From: Dipetalonema caudispina
Taxonomy: Eukaryota > Nematoda > Chromadorea > Rhabditida > Onchocercidae
NCBI GenBank assembly: GCA_013365325.1
Contig: JABVXV010000120.1
Span: 1-64,000, forward strand
Direction of reading: 5' to 3'
DNA: 64,000 nt
The notes under the pieces were generated by a model. The model ran no database searches and was not told the origin of the DNA. It saw nothing but the letters and a program-made list of their open reading frames with translations. A program made the position numbers and the translations under genes. The first letter of the stretch is position 1; each line of letters opens with the position of its first letter. This document shows positions 34,301-47,200 of this stretch, piece by piece.

Positions 34301-37300
34301 TCAAACCACTTCAAGAGATGCCGCCGTTATCCACTTCGTTAGTAAGTCAGCCTTCATTGCTTTAGATCAGGTGTTAAAGATATTTTTCAAATGAAATTAA
34401 TGAATTTTCACTGTTCTTTGAATTTGGAGTATCATCTGTGAACTGTTTAATAAGCAGGAAAAATTGTATGCCATGAAATCTGCTGGAGCTTATGATTTTG
34501 CAAATTTTCAAAAGTGGTTTTTTGTTCAGGAGGAGAAAACAGGTGATCAGGTTTGGATCTCCGTGAAACCATCTACGAATAAGGTGCATCTTGATTACGC
34601 CGCTCTATCATTCTCTTATGCGATCTGGCAGTCCGAAGAACATTATTTATCAAGTACGTCTGGTAAAGGTATGGGATTTCAAAGAATTTTCTATAATTTC
34701 AGATGGCCACTTCTAGCATTTAGAATCATAAGTCTCTTTTAGGAGGTCCGTCTAAAATCATTTGACATGCAGTTGTGTTAGCGAAAGATGAAGAGTTTGC
34801 GAAGATAAGGAACGTGGAAAGCAATTGGAATTGACATCATTAGTTTTCTTAGCTTGAAATACGACATCTTAGCTGTTAAATTTATAATAGTTTTGCTATT
34901 ATGCTTCCAGTTTCGATTCAGCCACTACGACCCCAAAGACTTTATATACCACCAGCAGTGATCGCAGCCAATACAGTTGTTCTAAACGTTCCGCCTATTT
35001 TGGTAATTTCCCATGCTAGTTTTGACACTTTTTAGATATTCACATTTTTTTATATGAAATTACTGACACTTTTATTTTTCACAATTGACTTTTAAGTAAT
35101 TTAATTTATAAGAGATAAGTGGCTATATTCTCTGCGTTACTTTTTTGACTTTGAAACGGTATGAATTCTCTTGTAAAAAAAGCGTTCTTCATACTGCTGA
35201 GTTAAATGGAAGTTAAAGAAATAAGAAAAGCATCGAATGGCTTATAGTTGTTTGGTTGTTTGTTTCAGTATCAGCACAACTTGCTGAATTTTGGAATATC
35301 AAAAAAGAAGATCGCTATTGGACTTCCAAAAGAAATTTGCGCAAATATAAATCCAAATCGAACATCATACGGAAGTGTTATGAAGATTCTTCAAGATGCG
35401 AAATGCGACTGGATTGGACGAGGAACGGTTTGATGTTTTCGAGTTATTTTTTTTTTAATGATTGTAGTTTGAAGCATTGCAAATTTTTGTGTTGGTTACA
35501 GCGATGGATAAAACACTCTTTTTAGAAAAAGAACTATCATTAAAAAGGGCAAGTGGGATTGAGTTGTTTTTGATTTTGCTATTTGTATGCAAGAAATAAG
35601 GTCAGAAAAGAATGAATGAAAAATTTTTGATTTGTGATAAGTTTCCACGTGAATATTCGAAGCAAAGTATGGTGTAGTAGTTGTGAAGACTTTCTCTATC
35701 AGGATGATCACTGATTCATGCCAAATACCTTTCATATTTCCAGTGAGTTAATTTATAATGAAGATATATTTCACAAAAAAAAAGGATTTTGCTTCAGAAA
35801 TAGTTGAGTTATGAAATGACCGAGTTTCTAGTTTTGGACTTCTTTAACCATGCTGGCGAGCTTGTACTTTAGGTTTCTATTAGGAAACGAACTGAGTTCA
35901 TGCCACAAAATATTTTTTTTAAAGGTTTCTAATCTGCATTTCAAAAAAACTAACTAAAAATTTGCATTCCAGTATGTGGAAGAAATTGAAATTCATGTTA
36001 TGTTCGATTATTATCGTAAGGAACGAGTGGTTCACTTGTTTAATTTTGCCATGATGAAATTTTTTCCAAAAATATTGCGTCTCCACTTTACTTCTGCTGG
36101 GAGAAGTATGAAGAAATATTATAGATGGTATTTTTTCTCTGCATTTTGGAGTCTTGCAGATTAATTTTAAGGTCCATATTTCTTAGAAATCAATTTTTTA
36201 CACTTTGCTCAAATTTTTATAAGGTTATAAAACACTGTGATTGACATCTTTGTTATTTGTAGGTTGTACTGTTGAACTCATGTTTGTAACAGAAGTTATT
36301 TTTTATGACATATTATTGCTGTCTTTTTTTTATGAATTTACAATTTTTACAGGCCATGCTCAATACCAGATAATACTCTTTTTTTGCGTGATTTGACGGT
36401 TTTCGAGCTGACTCTGAACTGTTTGACATTTCAAGTACGTTTTTATATTTTGTATATTAGAATTTCAATTTTGACTTGGATAGAAGTGAATCCCTAATAA
36501 AAGAAAAGTCATAACTGCCTAGTCTTTTTATTTTTTGCAATTTGAAGAAAAGTCTCAGTTATTTCTTCGAAGAATAAAACCAATCCCAAATCTAGTTTTT
36601 ACCTCAGGTTCCAAATGTTTTTTCTTATCCTTTAACGCCGAATCTTGAAGAAGTTTATATAACATTATGTGGTCTTCCATACAACGAACATGGAACGATT
36701 CAAGATGTCATGAAACTCTTCCAATTTTTCATGCAACCAAAAAAAGATCTCAGGACAGTCATATTTCGAATCAATGCACCGCAAGTTTTTACGATTTTTT
36801 ATCCAGTAATTTCAGCCGAAAAGTGGTAAAACCCATGTTCATCAATTTTCGATCAAATATTCAGCATATTATTGTTATTAGGATTTACTAGCATTTTTAT
36901 GAAGAGCAACATAATTTAAAGAATTTCCTTTCTTTTTTTTTTTATGTTTTATATTTCTCATTTCATCTTCCAGGGTAAAATCTTTTATACATGCAAATCA
37001 TTGGTGTAAGAGCTGGTGCTTACAAAAATTCGATTCCACTTAAGTTAGAAATCGATTCTCTCTAATGTGATAACTATGTTTGTCATCTGCTTGTTTCAAA
37101 TGCATGAATATTTCAATGTTCTAGATGCTTTTTTACATTCTTCGAAACGTTATCTATGGTAACAGCCGGGACCGACATGAATTGCTTACCTGTTCGACTG
37201 GAAACTTTGGGAATCGTGTGCTGCAGTGAGTTAATCTAACAAAAAGTATTGAATTGCTATCACTTGATCTTCAACTCACTATATGTCATATAAAGTCCTA

Positions 37301-39813
37301 ATTAGGGAAAAATCTTTTCCTTTTCGCCGTACTCTCAACGATTGAGTTTGACTGAATAATCGTCCTTCAAAACGAAAGTTGCAACTTCTTGTCGTTTTTT
37401 CAGTTCCTGAAACGAAAATACAGAACCTCTCGAGTCGCATATGTAATGCAATTGAAAGTATTCATCCTTTTTTGCGAAAACAGTTGAAGAAACTGATTTT
37501 GGATGGTCGAGTGTGGGGTGCACTTTCTGCTGAACATTTTGCTTATATTCAGGATCTTTTGCTTGATTGTACATTCGAAGCAGAGCTTGCGCCGGATAAC
37601 TGTAAAGATCTCAAGGTTGGTTCAGATAAACACGTTTTTTTTAAAAAAAAAAAAAAAAAAAAACACTGGTAAATAAATCATTTATCTTAATTTATCCGTT
37701 ACTGTTATACTAATATCACTGTTTGATCTACGACAGGTTTCTTTCCATACAGCTCACAGTTTTCACCTGTTTGTATCCAGTATGTGCGGTAAACGCAAAC
37801 ATTGTTCCTAATTTGCAAGATTTAATTTTGCCAGTAATGAATATGAAAAGTCTACTAAAAAATAATGTTTTAATTAATATATATTTGAATATAACGTAAA
37901 TAACATGGTGATCAGTCCACCCGCATTCTGCAGTTGGTAAACGAACGTTTATTGACAAACAATATTTACTGTTTATCTGAGCTTGTGATATCATGAATGT
38001 CTTATTTTCTGATGTAATTTCAGTACTACCACGTTTATAAAGGTGCTGCTGTCAGAAAAAGAGGTACTGATGATATCAGTAGCACAGACGATAGCGAATC
38101 GACTGGTAGCGAATCACGTGAGTTTTTTCATTATAATAAAAGTAGGAAAAGTGCGTCGTTTCAATTTTGCAATATAACTTTGTTCATTTCACTTTATTAT
38201 TTTTGGAGCAATATTTTAGCAACATTGGATGATGGAGACGAATATTTAATGAGATCTGATTATTCTGATGCCACGGAAGAAAAGAATGAAAATCCAACAT
38301 TTGCAGAAATTTTTCCTTCGAAAGTTAAAAAAGGTTCTAATCTTCCATGATAAATAAGGATGTAATGATAAGTTATGTAGTTAAGTAGTGAAAATGATAA
38401 AACTGTTAAAGATAGAATGCATTTGTATATGATGTTTCTATTGATATTGTCAAGTGATTCGTTTTTTGTCTGAATGTAGGGAGAATTCAAGTCATGAATT
38501 AAAATTCGAGGAATTATTTCTGATTACAGTTCAAAAGAAGCTGCCTTATCGAACTGCTTTTTTCGAATTTTATATGAAGACGCAAATAAGAAATGTATAA
38601 TATCGATGAGTAATGGCTTTCTATTATAAGAAAACCATTTTTGAAATTTATATATGATATGGTAACAAATTTAGAATACATGTGGGAAAAGCACTGTATA
38701 GCATTTTTGTTTCTTACGTTTTATTCCAAAATTTTGGTATAAATTGAGCAAATATCAGTACATCAGCACCAGAAATTTCTCTCATTTAGTGAGAGTATAT
38801 CGCGCCAACAGCGAAGTGGAAATTAGACAGTTAAACAATGACTAGAAATAGATTCGATATGAGCAAGTTGTAAATTGGCTTTTGAGCAGCACCAACAAAT
38901 TGAGAATAAGGCTTTTTCTGATAAAAGGCGATACATGTTTTTGTAGACGTTTCATATCAAATTTAATGAAACCAATTTAGATGTATCACGAAACAAGTCC
39001 AGCAATCGATCTCAGTTCAGCAGTAGTGGGGAAGTTGGCAGCAGTGTTGTAGAACATTCATCGCGGAAGACAGGTTTCAACTGTTCATCTTATTACTTTT
39101 CATGCTTTTACTCAGTATTACTCGAATTTTCCATCCTTTATCGGTAGTTAAAGGATGGAAAAAATTTGTTTCAATGAAACATATTTGAAGAACAGAAATA
39201 CCTTTGACTCATTGTAAATCTGACTTTCGGTCAATCGGTTTCTGTTGTATTCTATGTTATTAACATTTAGGTGTTCCCTGCAGGTCTATTATTATGTAAA
39301 TTAAGTATAAGAAGGAAGTTCGTTTGATTTCTGATATTGTTGTATTGGAAAATGCAACTAATCAGAAGCATTTTGAGGGCGATACAGTTCACAAGAGAAG
39401 GAGTATAGCTTGCGATCCAATAGCAAGCAATCCTTGAGTATGTATATTTACTTTCTCGCTGTATTTACTAATTCTGACTGTCCAAATAGCCTTATTTTTA
39501 ATTAAATTAGACTGTATATAGTGGCAAGTTATTAATTGCTTTGTAGAAAATTCAGGAAACCTGTAATAGTGAAGGGTGAATATCCCATATCATGAATTTT
39601 ATTATACCTCAACATTCTTGAAAGTTACTGAGTTTGCGGGATTCCTCGGAAATGGAAGTTAAGAACAATAAAAGTGAAATGGTTTAATTAATTTATGTTT
39701 AAGGAAAAGTTTCGCTACGAATACCAAAAAGCGTAAATGAGTCATCAGATGAAGAATGGAATCCTGGAACAAAAAGATCAAAGAAGCGTAAAAGATCAAA
39801 GAGGCCTAAATAA
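31370..39813 (+). CDS. Unassigned 23-exon protein (about 950 aa) with acidic-Ser and Lys/Arg-rich tail
   Basis: Exons: 31370-31480, 31627-31774, 32110-32259, 32338-32411, 32579-32734, 32831-33040, 33337-33465, 33592-33632, 34200-34341, 34458-34668, 34911-35002, 35269-35427, 35973-36127, 36353-36434, 36608-36784 (or to 36805), 36974-37005, 37125-37225, 37404-37615, 38024-38117, 38220-38333, 38981-39073, 39378-39437, 39704-39813. The frame is kept at every junction. The N-terminal two thirds are globular, rich in Leu/Ile with irregular LRR-like stretches (NLEDFIWLNCDVRTLVYLAS, PNLEEVYITLCGLP) and a Trp-rich helical part (YLREIRALWDSYSDAV, SWCGILREKTV). No signal peptide or membrane segment. The last 170 residues are Ser/Asp/Glu-rich and end in KRSKKRKRSKRPK, a likely nuclear localisation signal. 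I do not recognise the family; a diverged F-box/LRR-like adaptor is one possibility but no F-box is clear. Exons 15-16, 20 and 22 are the least certain. Confidence 0.8.
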
Positions 39814-42073
39814 ATTTGCAACTTTTCTCTTATGTCTACCGCTTCTTCATTTAGACTTCGTAGAGTCTTTATGTCATATATTTTTTATTTAATGTCACAA
39901 ATTTTATTATTAACTTATTAATAGAGAACTTCATTACGAATTTGCAACGTTTCCTTTGCCGTTATTAAACCTTGAGCACCACTGAACCTTACTTTAACGT
40001 TAACTCTAACTTCAACTCTCTGTCCTTTTGACTTTTTAGATTCTTTTTTTTTTTCGGAATTCAGTTTATATTTATTCAGCACATAGAAAAACGTTGCAAA
40101 TAATGTTTAAGCCATTAAATGAAGTAGTATATCAATTCTTTGCTGAATCACTGTTTTATTTTATTACTTATTTAATAGCAAAGAGCGGCAACCTAGGTAA
40201 GACTTCGACTTGTCTAGAAGATATTGAAAGGGTTGATAACTTGAGCTGCTACTGAAGGTTGATATTCTCTTGATCTTGTCAAGTGCACAGTAGTTGCACC
40301 TGCATTAATTCTTCTAGGGCTGATTTTTCCGAGAATTTTGGTCCTAGTAACAGTAGAATTTTATTTGTTTTATCCAAAACTCATTCTGGAAAATGCTTTA
40401 TGAATCTCAGAATGTCTTCCGCAGTCAAGTCTTATTTCTTTCGAAGTTTCTATTGTGTCTTTTAATAAAAATTTCCTTTTTTAAATAAGATTAAGGATAT
40501 CTGATAGTGCGGGAAATTTCTTAAATGTATTACATTTGTAAAAACAGAACAATATTTTAATGATTGCTATAGATTCTTTCCAGTTATAATTATAATAAAT
40601 TTTGGCTGACTGAAATTTCAAATTTTATGATTTAAATATTGTACAGATGATTTATTTGTCTCTGAATTCTGTAGTTATATGTTGGAAAGCGGAATTTTTT
40701 ATACCTAATGAGCTGACTTTTCTGATATTCCAATTTTTTGCTTTTTTGTATCTTTGAGGTTGTACATAGCACATTGAATTTGGAAATGATACTTTAAACG
40801 TCAAATTATATTGATATATAATTGAACATAACAGATATCAGCAAAATAAAACTGCATTTCAATGAATTTTATTGATTTTTTGCAACGTACTTGTAAAATA
40901 ATAAATTTTACTTCACTGGAATTTTTAAGTTTCGCAAGGTAAATGTTGATATGAAGTACTCTTCTCGAGTATGATTCGTTTTGGCTTGTTTACATTTCAA
41001 TCATTACTATTCCAAAAGGATGAATGAAAAATTCAACAAAATTTAGGGTAGGAAATAAATTACAAATGATAAGAATGTTGACGTAACAATTTTGTTGAAG
41101 TATAAAACTGGTTTTAACAAATGAGCCATATGATAAATTATTCGTTAACCTAACATATTGATGACTATATCAGGGTCATGTTTTATTCAAATGATAAGAA
41201 GACATGTGATGGTTATGCAGTAATATTTCTTGATGGTAGTTCAATTGGTAAACGTTTACTGCATTGAATTAAATTTACAAATTTCTTAATTTTGAAAGCG
41301 AATCAAACCAGTTTTGTTAAGTTTTTTTCCTTTTTCTTTTTTTTTTTCCTTTTCTTTTTTTTTTTCTGAAATTCTTGTTCGTTGACCTTTTATATATGAA
41401 TGAAGAAGTATTAATAAATATGAAAAGATTGAATATATGATATTATCATTCAAATTAAATCTTATATTAATCTAAGATCGAATAAAGTCCTCGTTCTATG
41501 TTAGCCTTTTTTTTTTTTTTTTTTGCTAATTAATATAAAAGTCAAATTATTTAAGGTGAATTTTTCATAACTAAAAAACTTCTTAGCATGAAAAAATTTT
41601 TATTCGGAAGTGTTGGATTTTTACACATTATTTTATTGAATTAATTAATATTGGAAGTAAAATAAATAATGACTGAAAATGCATAAATTGATAATCGTTG
41701 ATTTTAAGTGATATTTTCTTTTTTTTGCAATCACAAATGCATTTTTTATTCTGTAATTTAATCTTGAAGAAGTAAATTGGAAATGATAAACTATCGATTA
41801 CAAATTTATAAAGCAACATTTTAAGGCTTCTATTATATATATATATGCCTTCATTAAGTATAGCATCAATTTTAAGACAGTATATATTATTGTTTTTATC
41901 AATGATATAAATGATAATTGTGTCGTAATTTCGACATTTATTTTGAAAAACATTTCAATAAAATATCAGTTTTAACTTAATTCATTCTTTACAATTTTTT
42001 CCCGAATCAATATTCAATCAAAATGATGAATATTGAATGATACTAAATTAAGGTTATAGTTTTGTTTTATTTC
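39814..42073. other. Region between the unassigned gene and the TTL gene
   Basis: About 2.3 kb without a confirmed gene. A minus-strand frame of 37 codons ending at 40370 has protein-like composition but no proven splice partners. The rest is the 3' flank of the unassigned gene and T-rich DNA. Confidence 0.45.
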
Positions 42074-42075
42074 AG
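42074..42075 (+). promoter_or_regulatory. Likely trans-splice acceptor upstream of the TTL gene
   Basis: TTATTTCAG ends here, 26 nt before the ATG at 42102. Confidence 0.55.
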
Positions 42076-42101
42076 ATTTGTTCTTAAAAATTTTACGAAA
42101 T

Positions 42102-43105
42102 ATGCAAATGTTCATTTTATCCTTATTACCGATATTATTCTTCTATGCAGTAAATGGATTTCGAACACAAAGTGCTGGTGTACGAGGGGTTTTATTGTGT
42201 GGTGAGGTACCATTGGTACATACAAAAGTAAAACTATGGGATGAGGATTGTTAGTTTATAGTATTTCAAATTCATTAAATTTATCAAAATATATCAAATT
42301 TTTCATTTATCGATAATTTGTTTCTTTTTTTTTTTTCTTTTTCTTACATTTTTCCTTACAATGAAAAGATTATTTAAAAAAAAAAAAAAAAAAAATGAGT
42401 AAAAATTTTTTTTTTTATCATTTTGATATATTCGATTGAGAATAAATTTTTTATCATCAACAAAAAAAATTATATATGGATATCATTATTAGATAATGAA
42501 TTATGAATTTAATTATCATTTCTAACCTTATTGAATTTAGCTGATTATTTAGTTGCAAATGATTTGTAAGAAATTTGATCCCAGAAATTGATGATGAAGA
42601 GTAAAGATATCATTATGTATTTCACATTAATAAATTAAAAATTATTCTTCAGCAACAGATCTTGATGATTTGTTACAAGAAGGGACAACAAATGGTCAGG
42701 GTTATTTTGAATTAAGTGGTCATACCAGTGAAATAACCACTATTGATCCTATTCTTAAAATATATCATGATTGCGATGATCAAATAATGGAAGGCTAAGT
42801 GTCCTAATTTATTTTAATCAACTTAAAGAATTAAATCTTAAAAGAAAAAAAAAAATTTCGAATTTTAAAATAATCATACAGTTATCGTTATTTTATTAAT
42901 TGTTAAATCTTTAATTCATTCAATTGTTAATTATTTTCGATATATGATAAGTTATCATTTTTAGCCTTGTCAACGTAAAGTAGCATTCGAGATACCAAGT
43001 TCATACGTTAATAGTGGTGAACAAGTGCACAAATTCTTCGATATTGGTACTGTCAATATGCAAATTATTTTTGAGAAAGAATCTCGTGATTGTATACATC
43101 GTTGA
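42102..43105 (+). CDS. Transthyretin-like (TTL/TTR) secreted protein with an apparent internal stop
   Basis: Exons: 42102-42249, 42653-42798, 42965-43105. A signal peptide (MQMFILSLLPILFFYAVNG) is followed by the nematode TTL signature: AGVRGVLLCGEVPL, VKLWDED, GQGYFELSGHTSE, PILKIYHDCDD, then PCQRKVAFEIP and the C-terminal NMQIIFEKESRDC. Family knowledge: TTLs are small nematode-specific secreted proteins with a transthyretin-like beta sandwich and paired cysteines. Exon 2 runs in frame to a TAA at 42796-42798, directly before a possible GTGTCC donor, and exon 3 continues the family match in phase 0. Taken literally the protein stops before the conserved PCQRK half. So this is either a pseudogene or allele, a base error, or a splice I cannot see. 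A plausible poly(A) signal follows at 43294. Confidence 0.85.
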
Positions 43106-43293
43106 TAATAATTAATAATAATAATAATCATTGTTATTGTAAATTCATTCATTTTTTTTTTCCCCATAGTAATTTTACTTACTATTTAAAAGATATTTTG
43201 ACCCCAAACAAAAAATAATTAATTTGTATTAGTGAAGTACTAATGTTCATAGAATTCTGATCGATTATGTATTTTCATTTGTGTATTTTAAAT

Positions 43294-43299
43294 AATAAA
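43294..43299 (+). terminator. Possible poly(A) signal of the TTL gene
   Basis: AATAAA about 190 nt downstream of the TGA at 43103-43105, on the coding strand. Confidence 0.4.
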
Positions 43300-44208
43300 C
43301 GCAAGAATATATCATGTATGACCCGAACAAATACATATTTAAACAATTCTAATTGAATGTAATTGCTAATTTTACTAATTAATGGGATGTATTGGGTTGT
43401 GTACAGAAATTATCCTTTCCTATTTTGATTATTTAAAATTTTGAATGGATAAAAATTTTGTCTTATATGTCAATCCGAAATGAGAAAGCTAGAAGTTCAA
43501 ATTGATCATGTAAATTTTATCAAATTCAATCGTTACTGATGGTATAGATGGGTATTTTTGGCAATTTTCGACTCGTAATTTTCGAATTTAGCATAATTTT
43601 TTATTAGGAACTTTTCACTTAAGTATTTTTGTCAATTTTAAATCCGAAACGATTTAACATCTTTTATGTTTTACTGCTTTTGGAAGATTTAAAGAATGTG
43701 ATTAAATGAAGATTAGCGATAATAGAGTTAAATGAATGGGAATTTGGGGATGAATTGGGAACAACGTTTAAAAGAAGCTTAGCCAAAGCCGGAAAGGATT
43801 TTAAATTTTAATTAAAATAATGTAAGAATAATGAATACAAAACCCAAATGAAATGAAAGACACCGAAGCAATAAGAATTGGTAATATTTTTGAGAGATAG
43901 AGTAATTTCAAAAGGTTTTAGGATTTTTGGAACTTCTAATTTGAAATGTGAAATTTAATCTGTCTCATTCAACAGAATATTAATTAAAACTAAAAAATTC
44001 AATGAATGGCAAAATTTGACATTATTCAGAAGAATGTATGATCTTACTAAAAATTATCAGTTATTAATATATTAAAAATTTTTTAAATAAATGAATGGTA
44101 TCCAATCAAGCTGATTTCTTTTCATTTTTTGCAAATGCACAATTTTTAACTCTTAAATACCTTTTGATCTTTGCATTTTCCGAAAATTTGAATATGGAAA
44201 AAAGAAAA
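43300..44208. other. Intergenic sequence between TTL and second LRR gene
   Basis: About 0.9 kb between two convergent genes. AT-rich, with no open frame or RNA gene that I can support. Confidence 0.5.
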
Positions 44209-47200
44209 TCACAGTGATTTGGTATAAAATACAATAATAAATAAGCAGAAGATAGTGATAAAATGAAGTTCACTTGTAGCATTCGTTGCGGATTTTCCAC
44301 GCTTTAACCGCGGACAATTTGGCTTATAATTTGATAAAGAACGATGAAATTCTTCGGGACCACAAAAATTCTTTTTTAATAACACTGAATCCTGCAAAAA
44401 TAATTCATTTCATTCTCATAATTGAATTTTCTTTTTTTTTTTTAAGTTGAAATTTAACAAAAAATAGGTCAAAAAAGTTCACAGTTTAATAATAAATTTA
44501 CAATTGATTGATATATATTGAAGAGAACTTATTCATTTGCTATGGAAAACAAAGTGATTAGGAGTGGACTATGGTCAAAAAATTTTTTTTAAGGTTTAAT
44601 ATTTTTGAATACATAATAAAGATTACCATAAAATTTGGATATTCATAAAATAAGCATAAATATTGTTCGTTTTTTAATCACTTTTTTTTTAAAATCGTTT
44701 AGCTAGCAATGCTAATTTACGAAGTTAAAAAAAATTACTACTTTCAAACAAAATTATTATTATTTATGTTAAAAAATATTGCATAAATTGATATGTAAAG
44801 AAGAAAGATTTTTTATTTTATCCATAAAATATTTTTTTTTTTCACTTTAAACAATAAAAATTCAGTTTTTTGTCTTCAATAGAAATTTTAGATCTTATAA
44901 AAAATAATGATTTAAATATAGAAAAAAAAAAAAAAAAATTCTTACATTGATATGTTTGAGCCAATTAATGAAACAACTACAATAAAGTATATTATCCCGA
45001 AATTTGATTTGCCAATCTTCACTTCGTAAAGCTTCCATTTCCAAATGTTGAATATTATTACGCTCAATGATAATTTCACCGATATTAATAATAGTTGCAA
45101 ATGCATAATTCGAAATGTTTCCAATTTTATTATCATTCATTTTTAAGCAACCAATTGTATAAAGACCAGTAAATGCACCCGTAGTAATATTGCTAATATC
45201 ATTTGAGGTGATATGAATCTGTAGTATATAGTTTAGAAATTAAAAAATTTCAAAAAAAAAAAAAAAATTTAAAAATTCAATATGTAATCAATGTTACATA
45301 TAGTTGATTGTTTGTTTAAAATTGCTACAATTTTTCATTTTTTACAAAAAAGTAAGAATGAATTTTAAGTATTACTAACTTCTCGTACATGTGATAAAGC
45401 GGTAAATATACCGGGTGTGATAGAAAATTGTGAACGACTAATTTCAAGCCTGAAAAAAAAAAAAAATCTTTTTCATTGATTGATATTTTTTGTTTTTTTT
45501 TTTTTTTTTTTTTTCTTTTCATTTCATATTATTAAATAGGATAAAATTTCAATAAATTCTTAATTCTTAATTGATTCAAATGGAATGATTTCCTGGATGA
45601 ATATTGTCTTCTTAGCTATTAGGTCTATTTCAATTGCAACAACATTGATGGATATAGTTGCATTGAATGATTTAAAAATTTTAGTACACTAATTAATTTT
45701 CATGAAACTAACTGGAAATTTGAATTAGATAAATTACATATAAGTAAATAAGCTAAGATGAAAGAAAAAATTGCTAAGATATTTTTATCCTACTGATTTA
45801 TTTTTAATACTAAGTAGTAGATATGGTTAAAGAAGGAAAAGTGTAAAATGAGATTGATAGTTTAATTAATTATGATGTGAAACTTTTATGCTAATTATTA
45901 TTATTACCTGTGTACCCTGGAAACATTTTCGAATGGCCGTAATCCAAATGAAATTACACCAAATAAATTGAAAAAATCGACTTGCGTAATTCCAGCAAAG
46001 GCATTGTTTTCAATTTTTAGATTTTGACCTTCTATTGTAAACTCTCTAAGGTGACTCAAATGCCTGCAATACTACAAGAACCATTGAAATAAGTCGATCT
46101 TAGAAATGATTGTTGTACCAATTGATCTTATCTGATCAAATGTAAAGAATTGAAATTAATCAATGACTTATAATTTTCATTTCTATGACAAATAGAAAAT
46201 AAAATGATAAGGATAGCAATAGTAATAGTAATATATGAATATTATACCACCTGAACAAACCCTGTCGTATTCGATTGAAATTGTTATTGATTAATTGAAT
46301 TCGCAAGCCGTGTCTATTAGAAATTTGCGAAAATGCATTCTTCGCAACATCATTTAATGATGGATTGTTAGCCAAGCGAAGTAATCTGAAAAAAAAAAAA
46401 TAAAAAAAAAAAAAAAAACAATCATATTATGAGATATTTTGAAGCATTTATTATTTTCAAAAATAATCAACATAACTGTTTTTGAACTAATAACTTTTAT
46501 AATTTCCAATTTCTGTAATTATCCAATTATCTAAGAAATTAAAATTAATGTGAAACGTAACAAATAAGCAAACAATGTATAACATTAAAATTAAATAATA
46601 GAAAAATTAAATTAATTATCACGCAGATTGTTAAGTTTGTTATGGTATTGTATTATTGTTACTTATCTTAATGATTGTTGTAATTAAGAGAATGTGTAAA
46701 TATGCAAATTTTTTCAATTCCTAACACAACATTGTCGTAAATTCTAATAATCTAATTTACATTACTGTTCTGATTACGATACTATCTTTTTATTCATTCA
46801 AAATAATTTAATAATTTTAAACTCCTATCAGAAATTTTCTGTTTTCTTTTGAATTATATTTTAAACTTATGAATTATATTGCCCATTTCATTTTTATTTC
46901 ACTTCAATAACTTAGTACACAAACATTTTAGAAATGATATTGTTCAAAAACAATTATTCTATTAAAATTTGAATTAAAATTTAATTCAATCAATCAATTC
47001 TTTTGCAGTAAACTTCTCAAATATTTGAATGTCATTTGTTGTGATGAATCATTTGATAAACAAAATTCATAAGTTATCCAATGGGAACTCAAATAATCTT
47101 ATTTGATGAAAACTGCTATCCTCTTAAAACTTTCCGAAGATTTTCAAAGAACATTTCTATTCTATAAATTTGCTAATCAATTTCAGAATCTGTTAATAAT

